Assembly: GCF_001866075.3 (NCBI RefSeq)
Contig: NZ_CP063356.1
Coordinates: 4,206,164 to 4,270,163, forward strand
Length of the DNA stretch: 64,000 nt
DNA from: Anaerobacillus isosaccharinicus
GTDB lineage: Bacteria; Bacillota; Bacilli; Bacillales; Anaerobacillaceae
Direction of reading: 5' to 3'
Under the pieces are notes generated by a model, which was given only the letters and a program-made list of their open reading frames with translations, was not told the DNA's origin and ran no database searches. This document shows, in pieces, positions 16,068-24,788 of this stretch (position 1 is its first letter; the number at the start of each line of letters is the position of its first letter). A program made the translations under genes and the position numbers.

Positions 16068-16513
16068 ATATCCTCCTCTTCACTACTCTCATTTCTTTCC
16101 CAAAATTTTAATTCGCCTGATTTGTCTGTTGAAAAACCAATCTGTTTAATTGAATCTTTGTTTTCAACCCTATAATGGTAGGTAACTTCAGGTTCATCGA
16201 AAAAAACCACTCCAATATAGTATGGATTTAAATGTTTGTACCCTGCTTCTCGATGAGGTACCGTTGAAATCAGCCATCCTTCATCTGGATAGCGCTCCTC
16301 TAAATAGACTTCTAATATCTCAACTTTTTTGATAATTTGTGAGTCAATCCAATAAGGTCTAAGAATATAAAACGCACTGTATGCTACCAAAATAACTAAA
16401 GTAAGCGTAAAACCAATTTTTCGCCAATTGCCTTTTAGAAAAAATGAAATCACTAGAAAAAGTAGAGTTATACTCCCTACAAAAAGTAGCTCAATTAATT
16501 CTGTTGGATGCAT
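16064..16513 (-). CDS. hypothetical membrane protein, 149 aa
   Basis: Two N-terminal hydrophobic segments (LIELLFVGSITLLFLVISFFL and IGFTLTLVILVAYSAFYIL) followed by a soluble domain of about 90 residues (LEVYLEERYPDEGWLISTVPHREAGYKHLNPYYIGVVFFDEPEVTYHY), which resembles YfjL/DUF3139-type extracytoplasmic domains of Bacillaceae. First gene of a two-gene operon with 15519-16067. Function unknown. Confidence 0.68.
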   Translation of the reverse strand: MHPTELIELLFVGSITLLFLVISFFLKGNWRKIGFTLTLVILVAYSAFYILRPYWIDSQIIKKVEILEVYLEERYPDEGWLISTVPHREAGYKHLNPYYIGVVFFDEPEVTYHYRVENKDSIKQIGFSTDKSGELKFWERNESSEEEDI

Positions 16514-16634
16514 GATTCCCCCCTATTTAAGACCTTGCTGATTTAACAGAGATTATTCACAATAATAAATTAAGGATCTTCTTCTATTTTGTATAAATTT
16601 GAATTCGTTCTCATTTTAAAGCAAGAAGAAGCTT

Positions 16635-17195
16635 CTACCCTCCCTTCTTCCCACCTCCACGAAACGAAAATCGGTGAAAGGTATTAATATACACAAAAAG
16701 TTCTTCTCCGGTTACTTTCCTCGTATCGGCAATTAGAGGAAGATACATGGCATGGTAGGTTTCTGGTACCCAGATGTAGTGATGGACATACTCGGTGAGT
16801 AGAAAACCGCATGATTGCCAAAAGTTGATACGCCTTGTATTATCTAGTGTTTCCTCTGACTCGGCCTCAATAATTATTTTCTGATATCCCTTTGCAAGTG
16901 CTTTCTGTTGCAGATACCCAACAAAGTGTTTGCCAAGGCCATGTCCTCGCTCTTTTTCAGATACTGCCAAATAGTCAATGATCATCACACGGTCAGTTAC
17001 GAGCTTCCCTGTGAGAGCCATAACAACCGTACCGGACTTGGTGTACCCCACATGAAGCTCGGCAATTCCTTGTGCAAACATATTTTTGATGATCTTAACC
17101 GGCTTAGCACCCTTTTCACCAAATGCCTCGATATAGAGGGGGCTCACCTCCTGCCAAAGTTCATCGTCCCAAATACAAACGGTTTTAATTTTCAT
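16635..17195 (-). CDS. GNAT N-acetyltransferase (copy 1)
   Basis: 186 residues. The acetyl-CoA loop is ERGHGLGKHFVG (R/Q-x-x-G-x-G/A pattern, about residues 82-93), preceded by beta-4 VMIIDYLAVSEK and followed by an aromatic NFWQSCGFLLTEYVHHYIW stretch. Substrate unknown. Paralogue of the gene at 55614-56174, with most residues identical; here the C-terminus is GGGKKGG before TAG, whereas copy 2 ends inside a palindromic repeat. GGAG lies upstream of the ATG. Confidence 0.88.
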   Translation of the reverse strand: MKIKTVCIWDDELWQEVSPLYIEAFGEKGAKPVKIIKNMFAQGIAELHVGYTKSGTVVMALTGKLVTDRVMIIDYLAVSEKERGHGLGKHFVGYLQQKALAKGYQKIIIEAESEETLDNTRRINFWQSCGFLLTEYVHHYIWVPETYHAMYLPLIADTRKVTGEELFVYINTFHRFSFRGGGKKGG

Positions 17196-17384
17196 AAAGA
17201 TTACTCCAATCTAACTGTTGTTCCTATTTTACACCAAATCCATCCAATTTCCTTACTTCAAGAGAGTTAATTTTTCATAAGCTCAAAGAATTTAATCTTT
17301 AACGTCAATTGGTTGGAATCCAATAATAGTTCCGGTTCAAACCCTCAGCACCCATTTTTTCGTCTATTAAAAAGATAAGAACGC

Positions 17385-17938
17385 AACCAAACTATTTTTC
17401 TGGAAGTTCTCACAATCTAGGAATTCCTCTTCTTGCAGAAATGATCAATGTTGAAAGACAAGGCTACTTCTATGGTATGATTTGGGCTGTTTGGGGAATT
17501 GGTTCGGTACTAGCAACGATGATATTACCAAAGATGAAATCAATAATTGACAAAAAGCTGTATTGGATTTCCTTTGGATCAGCCATCCTAATGTCTACTG
17601 GATTTATTATTTTCCTCTCAACAACGATGGTCTGGATCATCTTTCCGTTCGCTTTTCTTACAGGGATTTTTGACGCATGCTTTACAACACTGCATGCAAC
17701 AATATTACAGAAGTCAGAAAACTATATACGAGGTAGAATTTTCGGGGTCGGAATGCTACTAAAATCGTTAGTCTTTGCCCTAGGATTTGTTGTTGCTCCT
17801 ATACTCCTCGAAAAAACGTCAATGGCCGCAATGGTATGGATGTTACACGGTACACTAATTCTTACAACCATCGTCATTATCGTTACCGCTAGTTTATACA
17901 CGACAAAAAAGAAGCTAATTCCAACTGTAAATAATTAA
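17385..17938 (+). pseudogene. MFS transporter remnant (C-terminal part)
   Basis: From about 17385 the plus strand reads NYFSGSSHNLGIPLLAEMINVERQGYFYGM and continues to a normal MFS C-terminus with about five membrane helices. The N-terminal half of a 12-helix transporter is missing and no ribosome site precedes the internal ATG at 17441, so I call it a 5-prime-truncated relic. Best guess is a macrolide/drug-efflux type MFS from the general look of the helices. Confidence 0.75.
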
Positions 17939-17942
17939 CATT

Positions 17943-17971
17943 AATACGGGCATCTTTTTGATGTCCGTATT
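17943..17971 (+). terminator. hairpin after MFS remnant
   Basis: AATACGGGCATC (17943-17954) and GATGTCCGTATT (17960-17971) pair with one mismatch; T tract weak. Confidence 0.5.
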
Positions 17972-18061
17972 GATATTTAGGCTAGCATTCAATACACAAA
18001 CCATATAGGTCTTCGTGGGAGCTATAAAAAATATGTACGAAAAGATTGCTACTAATTTTAC

Positions 18062-18111
18062 GAAAAAAGTAATCATCCTAAACTTTGTCGAGGCATAGGA
18101 CGGTTACTTTT
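18062..18111. pseudogene. relic of a toxin/antitoxin terminator region
   Basis: GAAAAAAGTAATCATCCTA ... GGACGGTTACTTTTCTTTG resembles the bidirectional terminator of the type I locus at 55330-55379 (AAAAAAGTAACTATCCTA ... GGACGGTTACTTTTTT). The adjacent toxin reading frame is gone. Confidence 0.5.
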
Positions 18112-18213
18112 CTTTGTGAAACATAAGTTATGAAACAAGTTTTTTCGGGTGGTACTAGGAACTTCTGCTAGATTGACAATGTGCGTTGAGACTTTCTCAC
18201 TTTTATCCCCTGC

Positions 18214-18789
18214 TTGATGTAATGTTTCTTCCAATGCTTCTTTATTTATATCAAAGGCTGCTCTCAAAGTAGCACTGATTTGTTTAATGGAAATGAAAGA
18301 TTTTCGAGAAATATCGATAAAAGAAATTGTAGAAACGGCCGACCTTAATCGTGGCACGTTTTATAAACATTATTTTTATAAGGAAGACCTGTTAGATGAA
18401 ATCATTGATGATGTAACGAGTGATTTAACCCTATCGAGCCATACAAAGATAACTTAGCTATATTTGACCCTTTGCATCTTACGTCAAATGCTATAAAAAT
18501 CTTCGCACACGTAGAAAAACATTCAAAATTTTATGCATTAATTGTAAAATCTAAAGTACTTAATAGTTTTCAAAGTGAAATATGTACTACGCTAAAAACA
18601 TTAGCCCTAGAAGATTTGATTGCTAAACGCACTGACCTTACAGTAGACCCCCATCTATTAGCTAGTTTCTATTCCTATGCAATTTATGGAATAATTTTGG
18701 AATGGATCAACGGAGGGTTTAAACATAGTTCAATATTTATGGCAGAACAATTATTAGAAATCATAAAAATGAAGCGGGGTAATTTATGA
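18214..18789 (+). pseudogene. TetR-family regulator, frameshifted and 5-prime truncated
   Basis: The plus strand reads KVALICLMEMKDFREISIKEIVETADLNRGTFYKHYFYKEDLL, an unmistakable TetR helix-turn-helix, then hits a stop after DLTLSSHTKIT near 18457. The ligand domain continues in another frame (HLTSNAIKIFAHVEKHSKFYALIVKSK ... EQLLEIIKM) to 18789. No N-terminal start or ribosome site is visible. With the MFS relic upstream it may be the remains of an efflux pump and its regulator. Confidence 0.78.
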
Positions 18790-19062
18790 TTTTTTCTAAT
18801 AACAATAAAGCGGTGTCTTCCAAATCATCAAATCATCTCAAAATGGACTCTATAAAGTATTTAGGTTCCTTAGCTGCTTTTGTTAATTGTTAAGATCTCC
18901 CTATAGTTAAAGAATGATTTGCTTCGTCCTTTTAGTTTTTATACTAGAGCTGCTGCATTTGACTGATTACATGGCTTCCCAAACTCTTATAAAGATCACC
19001 ATAAAAATTCAGTTCTTAAATTATTTCACAAAACTACCTATTATGTGAGCACGTTTAGTCTA
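18790..19062. other. no gene seen
   Basis: About 270 bases between the TetR relic and the terminator of the ABC operon. No ORF with a ribosome site, no hairpin and no recognisable RNA. Confidence 0.5.
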
Positions 19063-19094
19063 AAAGAAAGACGATCACATGAATTGTGATCGCC
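19063..19094 (-). terminator. terminator of the HrtAB-like operon
   Basis: On the minus strand GCGATCACAATTCATGTGATCG then TCTTTCTTTT; stem CGATCACA/TGTGATCG at 19072-19092. Nearly the same as the terminator at 21090. Confidence 0.7.
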
Positions 19095-19154
19095 CCAAAA
19101 TAAGTTTTCGTTATAAGTATCGCTGTTATAAAACTATCATCCAAATTCTTTACG

Positions 19155-19847
19155 TTAAACGTGAGCCAAGTTTCTAACTTCTAGCCGTCCGTCTACCATA
19201 CGATAAACATTGTCACAATATTGAAGCATACGTTCATCATGAGTAACCATGATAGCAGCTTTGTTTCTTGATTTTACTTCCTTGCCGATCAGTTGAACAA
19301 CTTCGTGGGCTCTACTTGTATCAAGGCTAGCTGTCGGTTCATCAGCCAAAATAATACTAGGATTATTCATAAATGCACGTGCAATCGCTGTTCGCTGACG
19401 TTCTCCACCAGAAATTTGATCTGGAAAATTTTTTAATATGTCTTTCAGACCGAGGTTTTCTAATAGCTCCATTGCATACGTTTTATCATTTTTAGAGACA
19501 GAGCCACTCATTCTTTTTACGAGTAAAAGTTGATCTAGTACATTTAAATAAGGAATTAAATTAGATGTTTGTAAAATAAAGCCGATTTCCTGTAATCGCA
19601 AGTTAGACAGCGCTTTAGCTGATAATCCTGATAGTTCTTTCCCATTTATTTCAACAATGCCAGATGTTGCTTGAAGTAAGGCCCCTGCAATCGATAAAAA
19701 TGTACTTTTCCCAGATCCTGATGGGCCAATAACAGCTACAAATTCACCCGGGTTAACAGTAAGAGAAACCTCATCGAGTGCCTTCACCTGATTGTTTCCT
19801 TCTTGGTAAATTTTCGAAACGTTGCTTAAATTTAAGCCAGTAGTCAT
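19155..19847 (-). CDS. ABC transporter ATPase, HrtA/MacB type
   Basis: 230 residues. Walker A GPSGSGKST (about 37-45), Q-loop LQTSNLIP, signature ISGGERQR (about 140), Walker B IILADEPTASLD (about 161-172) and H-loop THD. The short NBD with no fused membrane domain and the FtsX-like partner place it in the MacB/LolD superfamily, type VII ABC systems. The look is closest to HrtA, the haem-efflux ATPase; that substrate is inference. It overlaps the permease gene by one base. Confidence 0.85.
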   Translation of the reverse strand: MTTGLNLSNVSKIYQEGNNQVKALDEVSLTVNPGEFVAVIGPSGSGKSTFLSIAGALLQATSGIVEINGKELSGLSAKALSNLRLQEIGFILQTSNLIPYLNVLDQLLLVKRMSGSVSKNDKTYAMELLENLGLKDILKNFPDQISGGERQRTAIARAFMNNPSIILADEPTASLDTSRAHEVVQLIGKEVKSRNKAAIMVTHDERMLQYCDNVYRMVDGRLEVRNLAHV

Positions 19848-20971
19848 TATTCAACCCTCCCAATTGCTTTTAACGGATCAATTTTAGTAATTTTACGAAC
19901 GGATAGCAATGAACTAAGAACCGATAACACCAACAACACAATTCCATAAGTAATAACTAAGGTAGGGTCTAAATCAAACGGCATCCCATCCGGAAGGACA
20001 AGTGCTGTACCAATGGTAAGAAGGATACCAATAAGTATACTTCCAAGAGATAATAAAAAGACTTGTGAGACGATTGCTTTTCCAAGAAAGCTATTACTTG
20101 CTCCCATCGCTTTCATGATCCCGAATTGATTTGTCTTTTGCAGAGTTAGGACATAGAAAAATACCGCTAGGACAAATGCTGAAATGGCTAATAGGAATGC
20201 TAACATTAACATAATCGTTCCATTCTGCTCGGAATAACCAGGAATACCTTTAATCGCCTCTGCTTTCGTTACCGTTTGTGTCTCACTAAACGCAAGTTTG
20301 AGTTGTTCAGGATCAATTGCCTCTCCTTGTAACATAATCGCATTAACAGGTGCTTCTATTCCACGGTCAGAGCCTGGTGCGGCAAACTGTATCGTTCGCC
20401 ATTTGTCAATTGTCACAAAAATGGCTGGTATATGATTGTATGTTTGGTTTTCAACAAATCCAACGATTTCCATTTCTTCAGTAGAACCTTCTATTCTTAA
20501 TAGATCACCAATCATAAAACCATCCTCTTTTAATGTTTGATTGGCAATAACATGCATTGGCTCGTTGCTATCGAGAGCTTTCCCTTCTATTATATTCGGC
20601 TCTAAAAAACTGCCAGGCAAAATTCCTAGTAAAGCAACATCAACTTTTTCTGCTTCTACTGATTCAATCTTAGAAACGTTCCGCAGAGCACTTCCCATTG
20701 GTGCCGCTGCTCTAACATTTGGTTGCTCCTCTAACTGTGCGACCAAATCTTCGGAAAGGACCGAACGATTCATAGAAGCCCTTGAACCTTCTTCATAAAC
20801 CACATATTCAGCTTGCATAGTTTGAAATGCTCCAGCCGTAAGCGTGGCCAAGCCATTTCCTAAGCCAGATAATATAAATACTAGCCAAGAGATTAAAACA
20901 ATAATCGTCGCAATCATAGAAAATCGTAATTTACCATGTGCGAGTTCTTTTAGTGCAAGAAACACTGTCAT
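19847..20971 (-). CDS. ABC transporter permease, HrtB/FtsX type
   Basis: 374 residues: one N-terminal membrane helix (MIATIIVLISWLVFILSGLGNGL), a periplasmic-facing domain of about 200 residues, then three helices (LMLAFLLAISAFVLAVFFYVL, VSQVFLLSLGSILIGILL, ITYGIVLLVLSVLSSLL) and the coupling tail KITKIDPLKAIGRVE. This is the FtsX/MacB permease fold. First gene of the operon with the ATPase. HrtB-like export of haem or another hydrophobic compound is plausible but not shown. Confidence 0.82.
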   Translation of the reverse strand: MTVFLALKELAHGKLRFSMIATIIVLISWLVFILSGLGNGLATLTAGAFQTMQAEYVVYEEGSRASMNRSVLSEDLVAQLEEQPNVRAAAPMGSALRNVSKIESVEAEKVDVALLGILPGSFLEPNIIEGKALDSNEPMHVIANQTLKEDGFMIGDLLRIEGSTEEMEIVGFVENQTYNHIPAIFVTIDKWRTIQFAAPGSDRGIEAPVNAIMLQGEAIDPEQLKLAFSETQTVTKAEAIKGIPGYSEQNGTIMLMLAFLLAISAFVLAVFFYVLTLQKTNQFGIMKAMGASNSFLGKAIVSQVFLLSLGSILIGILLTIGTALVLPDGMPFDLDPTLVITYGIVLLVLSVLSSLLSVRKITKIDPLKAIGRVE

Positions 20972-21089
20972 TCACTCCTTTTTTACTTTAAGGTACCTAC
21001 TGGTAGAATTTTTAACTTTTTTATCGTTTCGTAGTACCTAAAACTAAAAATATCATATTTTTATGAACATAAGATGAACAAGAATAAAG

Positions 21090-21117
21090 AAAGACGATCA
21101 CTTGAATAGTGATCGTC
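21090..21117 (-). terminator. terminator of the DUF438 gene
   Basis: GACGATCACT-TGAAT-AGTGATCGTC spans 21094-21116 with TCTTTCTTT following on the minus strand. Its stem is almost identical to that at 19071-19092. Confidence 0.75.
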
Positions 21118-21153
21118 AATAGATTAGTTGTCGTTACATGTATTTCCGAGTAT

Positions 21154-22383
21154 TTATAATATCCGCTTTTCCCCTTCAATCGCTTGAATAGGATCGATAT
21201 TTTGCGTGAATTCAAGGGTACCCATATACTCATTTTGCTCATTTCGGACCGCAAAATAGCGAATGTAGACGTATTTGTCTTTAAACTTGATCCAAAAATC
21301 CTCCGTTTCTTTTTTTCCAGACTTGAAATCTTCCAGTATAGCTTCTACTATGTGTGCACTTTTTGGAGGATGGCAATTTTGAACCGTACGTCCTATTATT
21401 GCTTTCGTTCGGGCAAAAATTCTTTCCTTTCCGTGTGAAAAATACCGGACAATATCATTTTCGTCGATGAACGTAATATCAATCGGTAAATGGTTTAGCA
21501 TAAGCTCCAGCTGATTTAGTGATAGTACACCAGTTTCTAACTTGATATATCCGTTACTAATTGCTTTTGCATCTATATCCATTCTTTCAGGCTTCCATAC
21601 GGCCGCTGGTTCTGTAAGGCAGTACCCAATTTCATCGCTTTCTTGAGCGATTTTTATCCACTCATCTTCGGTTAAATTACTCAACGACATTGGAAAGAGA
21701 ATATGCTCTTCTCTATAGATCATTGCTGTTTGTTGTTCAACAATATACTGCAAAGTACTAAGAATTTTCTCTTTATCCCCATTATAATTAGTCAAGAGCT
21801 TTTTAACTTCCTTTATGGCATCACGGATATAATCATCTAGTCTCCACATATTTACAGATGGAGCATTAATTCCGTATTTCTCAAGGTAAGGGAACAATAA
21901 TTGCTCTTTACGTGTAAAATGCTTGTCAATATCATACAAGAGGTTGCAGTTATCTACTAGCTTATAAATATTGGCTGGCGAGTCCTCTTTTTCAAACTCC
22001 TCTATAGACGGTATCAATTTCGATTGCAGTAAGTTCTCTATTTCTCTATTTTCTCTACAAAAAGTGTGAATGGGATGCCCAGGTATATCTTGAGGATGGT
22101 CAATTTTTATTATGTTTCCTTCCATAATAGTTAAATGTGCAGAAGATATTCTTTGAAATTCACTTTCGGACATATCCTTCTCTTCTATTATTTCTCGTTG
22201 GTACTGAGAAAGTTTGGTAATTTCATCAACAGTCACTTTCCCCAGCTTTTCATCAACAAAGGCTTTAACTTCATCTACATTTTTTCCATTATAGATATCC
22301 CAAAAAACTGTTTTTAGCAACTCTAGACGCTCCGACTTTTGATCTATTCCATGTTGCTCACGATTGTTTATAAATTCACTCAT
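21154..22383 (-). CDS. DUF438 / hemerythrin / PAS domain protein
   Basis: 409 residues with three domains: DUF438 (about 15-85, ERLELLKTVFWDIYNGKNVDEVK), a hemerythrin-like HHE domain (about 95-235, with HPIHTFCRENREIE, DIDKHFTRKEQLLFPYLEKYG and YREEHILFPM, supplying the His/Glu ligands for a di-iron site) and a C-terminal PAS domain (about 285-400, GVLSLNQLELMLNHLPIDITFIDENDIVRYFSHG). Such proteins are thought to sense oxygen, NO or iron status; no output domain is present. It lies between the HrtAB-like transporter and a divergent PadR-type gene. Confidence 0.87.
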   Translation of the reverse strand: MSEFINNREQHGIDQKSERLELLKTVFWDIYNGKNVDEVKAFVDEKLGKVTVDEITKLSQYQREIIEEKDMSESEFQRISSAHLTIMEGNIIKIDHPQDIPGHPIHTFCRENREIENLLQSKLIPSIEEFEKEDSPANIYKLVDNCNLLYDIDKHFTRKEQLLFPYLEKYGINAPSVNMWRLDDYIRDAIKEVKKLLTNYNGDKEKILSTLQYIVEQQTAMIYREEHILFPMSLSNLTEDEWIKIAQESDEIGYCLTEPAAVWKPERMDIDAKAISNGYIKLETGVLSLNQLELMLNHLPIDITFIDENDIVRYFSHGKERIFARTKAIIGRTVQNCHPPKSAHIVEAILEDFKSGKKETEDFWIKFKDKYVYIRYFAVRNEQNEYMGTLEFTQNIDPIQAIEGEKRIL

Positions 22384-22743
22384 ATGATCACTCCTTCTAT
22401 TTGCTCCAAGTGAGAATTTTTCTCAATTTATAAAAAGTATATCACTTCTTCTCCTTGAGCCTAGTGACCATAATCACAACCAAACCTAGTATTTTTCGTT
22501 TATTTCTAAAAAAATGTTTCTTACAATTTATTTAAACGCATCGTTTTTTCGAATGAAAACACTCACAATACAAAGAAATAAACTACTTATCGCAGTCCAT
22601 CTAAACTATAGCCAATTCTTCTTTCTGATGAAGACAATTTAGCTGTTTTTGTCTCTTTCCATGGTTGGTACAGAATTGATCGCCCATCCTGACAATAAAT
22701 TTATGTTAAAATAAATGTATTAAAAATGAAGGAAGGTGATGAA
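22384..22743. other. divergent intergenic region
   Basis: 360 bases between the DUF438 gene (leftward) and the PadR-like gene (rightward). It must hold both promoters, but I cannot pick out a convincing -35/-10 pair or operator. Confidence 0.5.
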
Positions 22744-23499
22744 ATGTCGAAAACATCTATATCGGTTAAAAAATTTGGTATTACACAAAAAGAAATACTT
22801 CGTCTCACAATTTTGCAGTTGTTAAAACAAGCACCGACACATGCGGCAGAAATATATCGATCAGTCTCAGAAAGTTCAAGGAATGATTATTTAAGTCCTA
22901 CTCGCTCTAGAACCTTTGTGTACAAAACGATTGAGGAACTTCAAAAAGAAAAGTTCATTAATTTTTACACTCAAGGTCGTAAAAAAGTTTTTAGTTTGAG
23001 CAACGAAGGTTTAGTGCTTTTGATAGATTGTACGAACAGGCATTACCCAACACTAGTTAAACTCGAAAAAGTAATTGAACAAATGAAATGCACGGTCTCT
23101 AATAAACCGTACCAACATCCTCAAGCACTCCTAACAGATTACGAAAAAAGTTACATTAGTAAAATCATTAATGTTAAGTCATTAATACAGTGGTATACGT
23201 TACATCGGCTTATTCAAGAAGGCCCGCTTTACGGTGGGGGGTTGTATCGGCAAATGAATATGTGGTTTGGTTGGATTAACAATCACGGGTACTTTTACCA
23301 AGTTCTTCGAGAGATGGATCAATGTGGAACTATCCAGGGGCAATGGGCAGATGAAAATACACGTTCACAAAGAATTTATCATGCTTCTGAAATTGGTAAA
23401 AAGGAGTATGAACTCATAGAACAACAATTATCAAATCATTTAAGTGAAGTTCATCAGTTTTTAAGGTCTATGATTAAGCAATTTCATCATACCCCTTAA
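22744..23499 (+). CDS. tandem PadR-like winged-helix protein
   Basis: 251 residues from ATG 22744, preceded by AAGGAAGGTGAT. Two winged-helix units: residues about 10-85 (KEILRLTILQLLKQAPTHAAEIYRSV ... FVYKTIEELQKEKFINFY) and about 140-230 (WYTLHRLIQEGPLYGGGLYRQMNMWFGWINNHGYFYQVLREMDQCGTIQGQW). The second unit has the PadR look (LYGGGLYRQ ... GYFYQVLREMDQCG). A two-headed PadR is unusual; it probably acts as a DNA-binding regulator. Ends at a bidirectional terminator shared with the Gre-like gene. Confidence 0.75.
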   Translation: MSKTSISVKKFGITQKEILRLTILQLLKQAPTHAAEIYRSVSESSRNDYLSPTRSRTFVYKTIEELQKEKFINFYTQGRKKVFSLSNEGLVLLIDCTNRHYPTLVKLEKVIEQMKCTVSNKPYQHPQALLTDYEKSYISKIINVKSLIQWYTLHRLIQEGPLYGGGLYRQMNMWFGWINNHGYFYQVLREMDQCGTIQGQWADENTRSQRIYHASEIGKKEYELIEQQLSNHLSEVHQFLRSMIKQFHHTP

Positions 23500-23533
23500 A
23501 ACCTGGAGAGCCAAAAGTAACTGAGGTTACTAA

Positions 23534-23584
23534 TATATAAAGGCTAGACAAGTAGATAAGTTCTCTACGTGTCTAGCCTTTATC
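23534..23584. terminator. bidirectional terminator between PadR-like and Gre-like genes
   Basis: TAAAGGCTAGACA pairs with TGTCTAGCCTTTA, with an inner GTAGA/TCTAC stem; A and T runs on both sides. Confidence 0.85.
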
Positions 23585-23600
23585 AGAAGTGCTATCTAGA

Positions 23601-24047
23601 TTATTCTGTCGTACCTTTGTTACCAAATGTAACCTCTTCGATCTCAACTAAAACTTTTCCGACTGGCAATTCTAGTTCATACACCTCGCCACATTTTCCT
23701 AATAGCAATTGTAGGCCTATCGGTGACAAAAAAGAAACAATTTCCTCTTCTGGCCTTGCCAAATTAGGAAAAACAATGGTAACTGTCTCCGTTTCATCAT
23801 CGTCTAAATACCGGAATTTCACCTTACTACCTATCAAGACAACTTTTTTCAATTGCTCCTCACTAAAATCTGCTAAGACTTTTTCAAGTGTGGCTGAATA
23901 ATCCGCTAAGACCTTCATTACATTCTTTCTTTTCGAATTATATTCCGGCAAAAATTGCTTATTAAAAACATCCATTTGTTCATCGAAAAAGACGAGTTGG
24001 TTAATTAATTGCATTTTACTTCCTTGAATTGCAAGGTTATGGCTCAT
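23601..24047 (-). CDS. GreA/GreB-family protein
   Basis: 148 residues from ATG 24047, preceded by GGGGAGGAT. Residues about 70-145 form the Gre C-terminal FKBP-like domain (VVLIGSKVKFRYLDDDETETVTIVFPNLARPEEEIVSFLSPIGLQLLLGKCGEVYELELPVGKVLVEIEEV). The N-terminal part is helical (QLINQLVFFDEQMDVFNKQFLPEY ...) but lacks the usual DxxE tip of GreA, so it may bind RNA polymerase without stimulating cleavage, like Rnk or Gfh-type factors. Upstream it shares a 27-base motif with the CarD gene. Confidence 0.75.
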   Translation of the reverse strand: MSHNLAIQGSKMQLINQLVFFDEQMDVFNKQFLPEYNSKRKNVMKVLADYSATLEKVLADFSEEQLKKVVLIGSKVKFRYLDDDETETVTIVFPNLARPEEEIVSFLSPIGLQLLLGKCGEVYELELPVGKVLVEIEEVTFGNKGTTE

Positions 24048-24176
24048 CGTATATCCTCCCCGTTTTAGCCTGATTAGAAATTTGGATGACACATAGTTGT
24101 TTCAAAATTATTCCTCCTCTAAAAATTCAAGTAGATACTTTATACATAATTTATTTGGTATGTATTTATATTAGTA

Positions 24177-24203
24177 ATACCATATTACTTGCTGAAAGTA
24201 CAT
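24177..24203 (-). promoter_or_regulatory. shared upstream motif, copy 1 (Gre-like gene)
   Basis: ATACCATATTACTTG followed by CTGAAAGTACAT on the plus strand; 23 of 27 positions match the motif at 25384-25410 upstream of the CarD gene. On the minus strand it reads as a possible extended -10 (TGGTAT) region. Confidence 0.45.
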
Positions 24204-24252
24204 ACGCTATGACGTACCCTGCACTTGGTAGCTTTATAAGAAAAGTAGTAAA

Positions 24253-24290
24253 GCAGCGTTTTCCCTCCAACCCTGAAGGAAAAACGCTGC
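24253..24290 (-). terminator. strong hairpin ending the small-gene operon
   Basis: GCAGCGTTTTCC (24253-24264) pairs with GGAAAAACGCTGC (24278-24290). Located downstream of the minus-strand genes from 25280 to 24321. Confidence 0.65.
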
Positions 24291-24320
24291 GTATTTCGTC
24301 ACACCCTCTAAACAGTGTTA

Positions 24321-24383
24321 CTAAGGATCATTGAGTGTTCCATCTTTGAAGATTAATAACTTACTAATAATTTGTTGCTCCAT
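24321..24383 (-). CDS. tiny ORF, 20 aa
   Basis: MEQQIISKLLIFKDGTLNDP after a GAAAGGTGG ribosome site. No known family. It is the last reading frame of the small-gene run and may be a remnant. Included because spacing to the ribosome site is good. Confidence 0.35.
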   Translation of the reverse strand: MEQQIISKLLIFKDGTLNDP

Positions 24384-24429
24384 TTTTAAAACCACCTTTC
24401 AATTTAAAGGAGAATAAATAATCGTTTTA

Positions 24430-24549
24430 CTAGCTATCTCTAACAGCCTGTTTATTTTCTTCTTCGCGTTCACTTTTCTCTAATTTTGGTTTCGTGTACT
24501 CTTCAAAGATCACCTTTTTCTGCCACTCTAACCAATCTTGCTTTTTCAC
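24430..24549 (-). CDS. small charged protein, 39 aa
   Basis: GTG start 24549 with AAAGGGG upstream. Product begins MKKQDWLEWQKKVIFEEYTK and is a highly charged helix (KPKLEKSEREEENKQAVRDS). No family recognised. Same strand and tight spacing as the zinc-ribbon gene upstream. Confidence 0.5.
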   Translation of the reverse strand: MKKQDWLEWQKKVIFEEYTKPKLEKSEREEENKQAVRDS

Positions 24550-24602
24550 AATTAAGGCCCCTTTCAAGGAGATATGTTTTCCTTATATTTTTGTTAGACT
24601 GC

Positions 24603-24764
24603 CTAGAGTTTCTTTGGTCTACAATTTTTACAAACCTTTTTCACGACACCACTTATATCATAGTCGTATAGTAACTTTATACGTGTCCTCTCACATAATG
24701 GACATGTTCCTCTACCACGACTACTTAGCTCACGTAATACCTTACCCCGTGTGATAGTTGCCAT
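24603..24764 (-). CDS. small zinc-ribbon protein, 53 aa
   Basis: ATG 24764 with GGGAGG upstream. Two cysteine pairs, CPLC (residues 21-24) and CKNC (45-48), about 20 residues apart in a basic protein, a typical structural zinc ribbon for nucleic-acid or polymerase binding. Function unknown. Sits 24 bases after the CarD-like gene, so it is probably co-transcribed with it. Confidence 0.65.
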   Translation of the reverse strand: MATITRGKVLRELSSRGRGTCPLCERTRIKLLYDYDISGVVKKVCKNCRPKKL

Positions 24765-24788
24765 TTCAAATACCTCCCTATTAATCTA

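Noticed and set aside
18073-18357. 94-codon minus-strand ORF
   Set aside because: It is antisense to the TetR helix-turn-helix relic, which has clear family similarity on the plus strand.
24486-24754. Two plus-strand ORFs over the small-gene region
   Set aside because: They are antisense to the zinc-ribbon and charged small genes, which have ribosome sites and a cysteine pattern.
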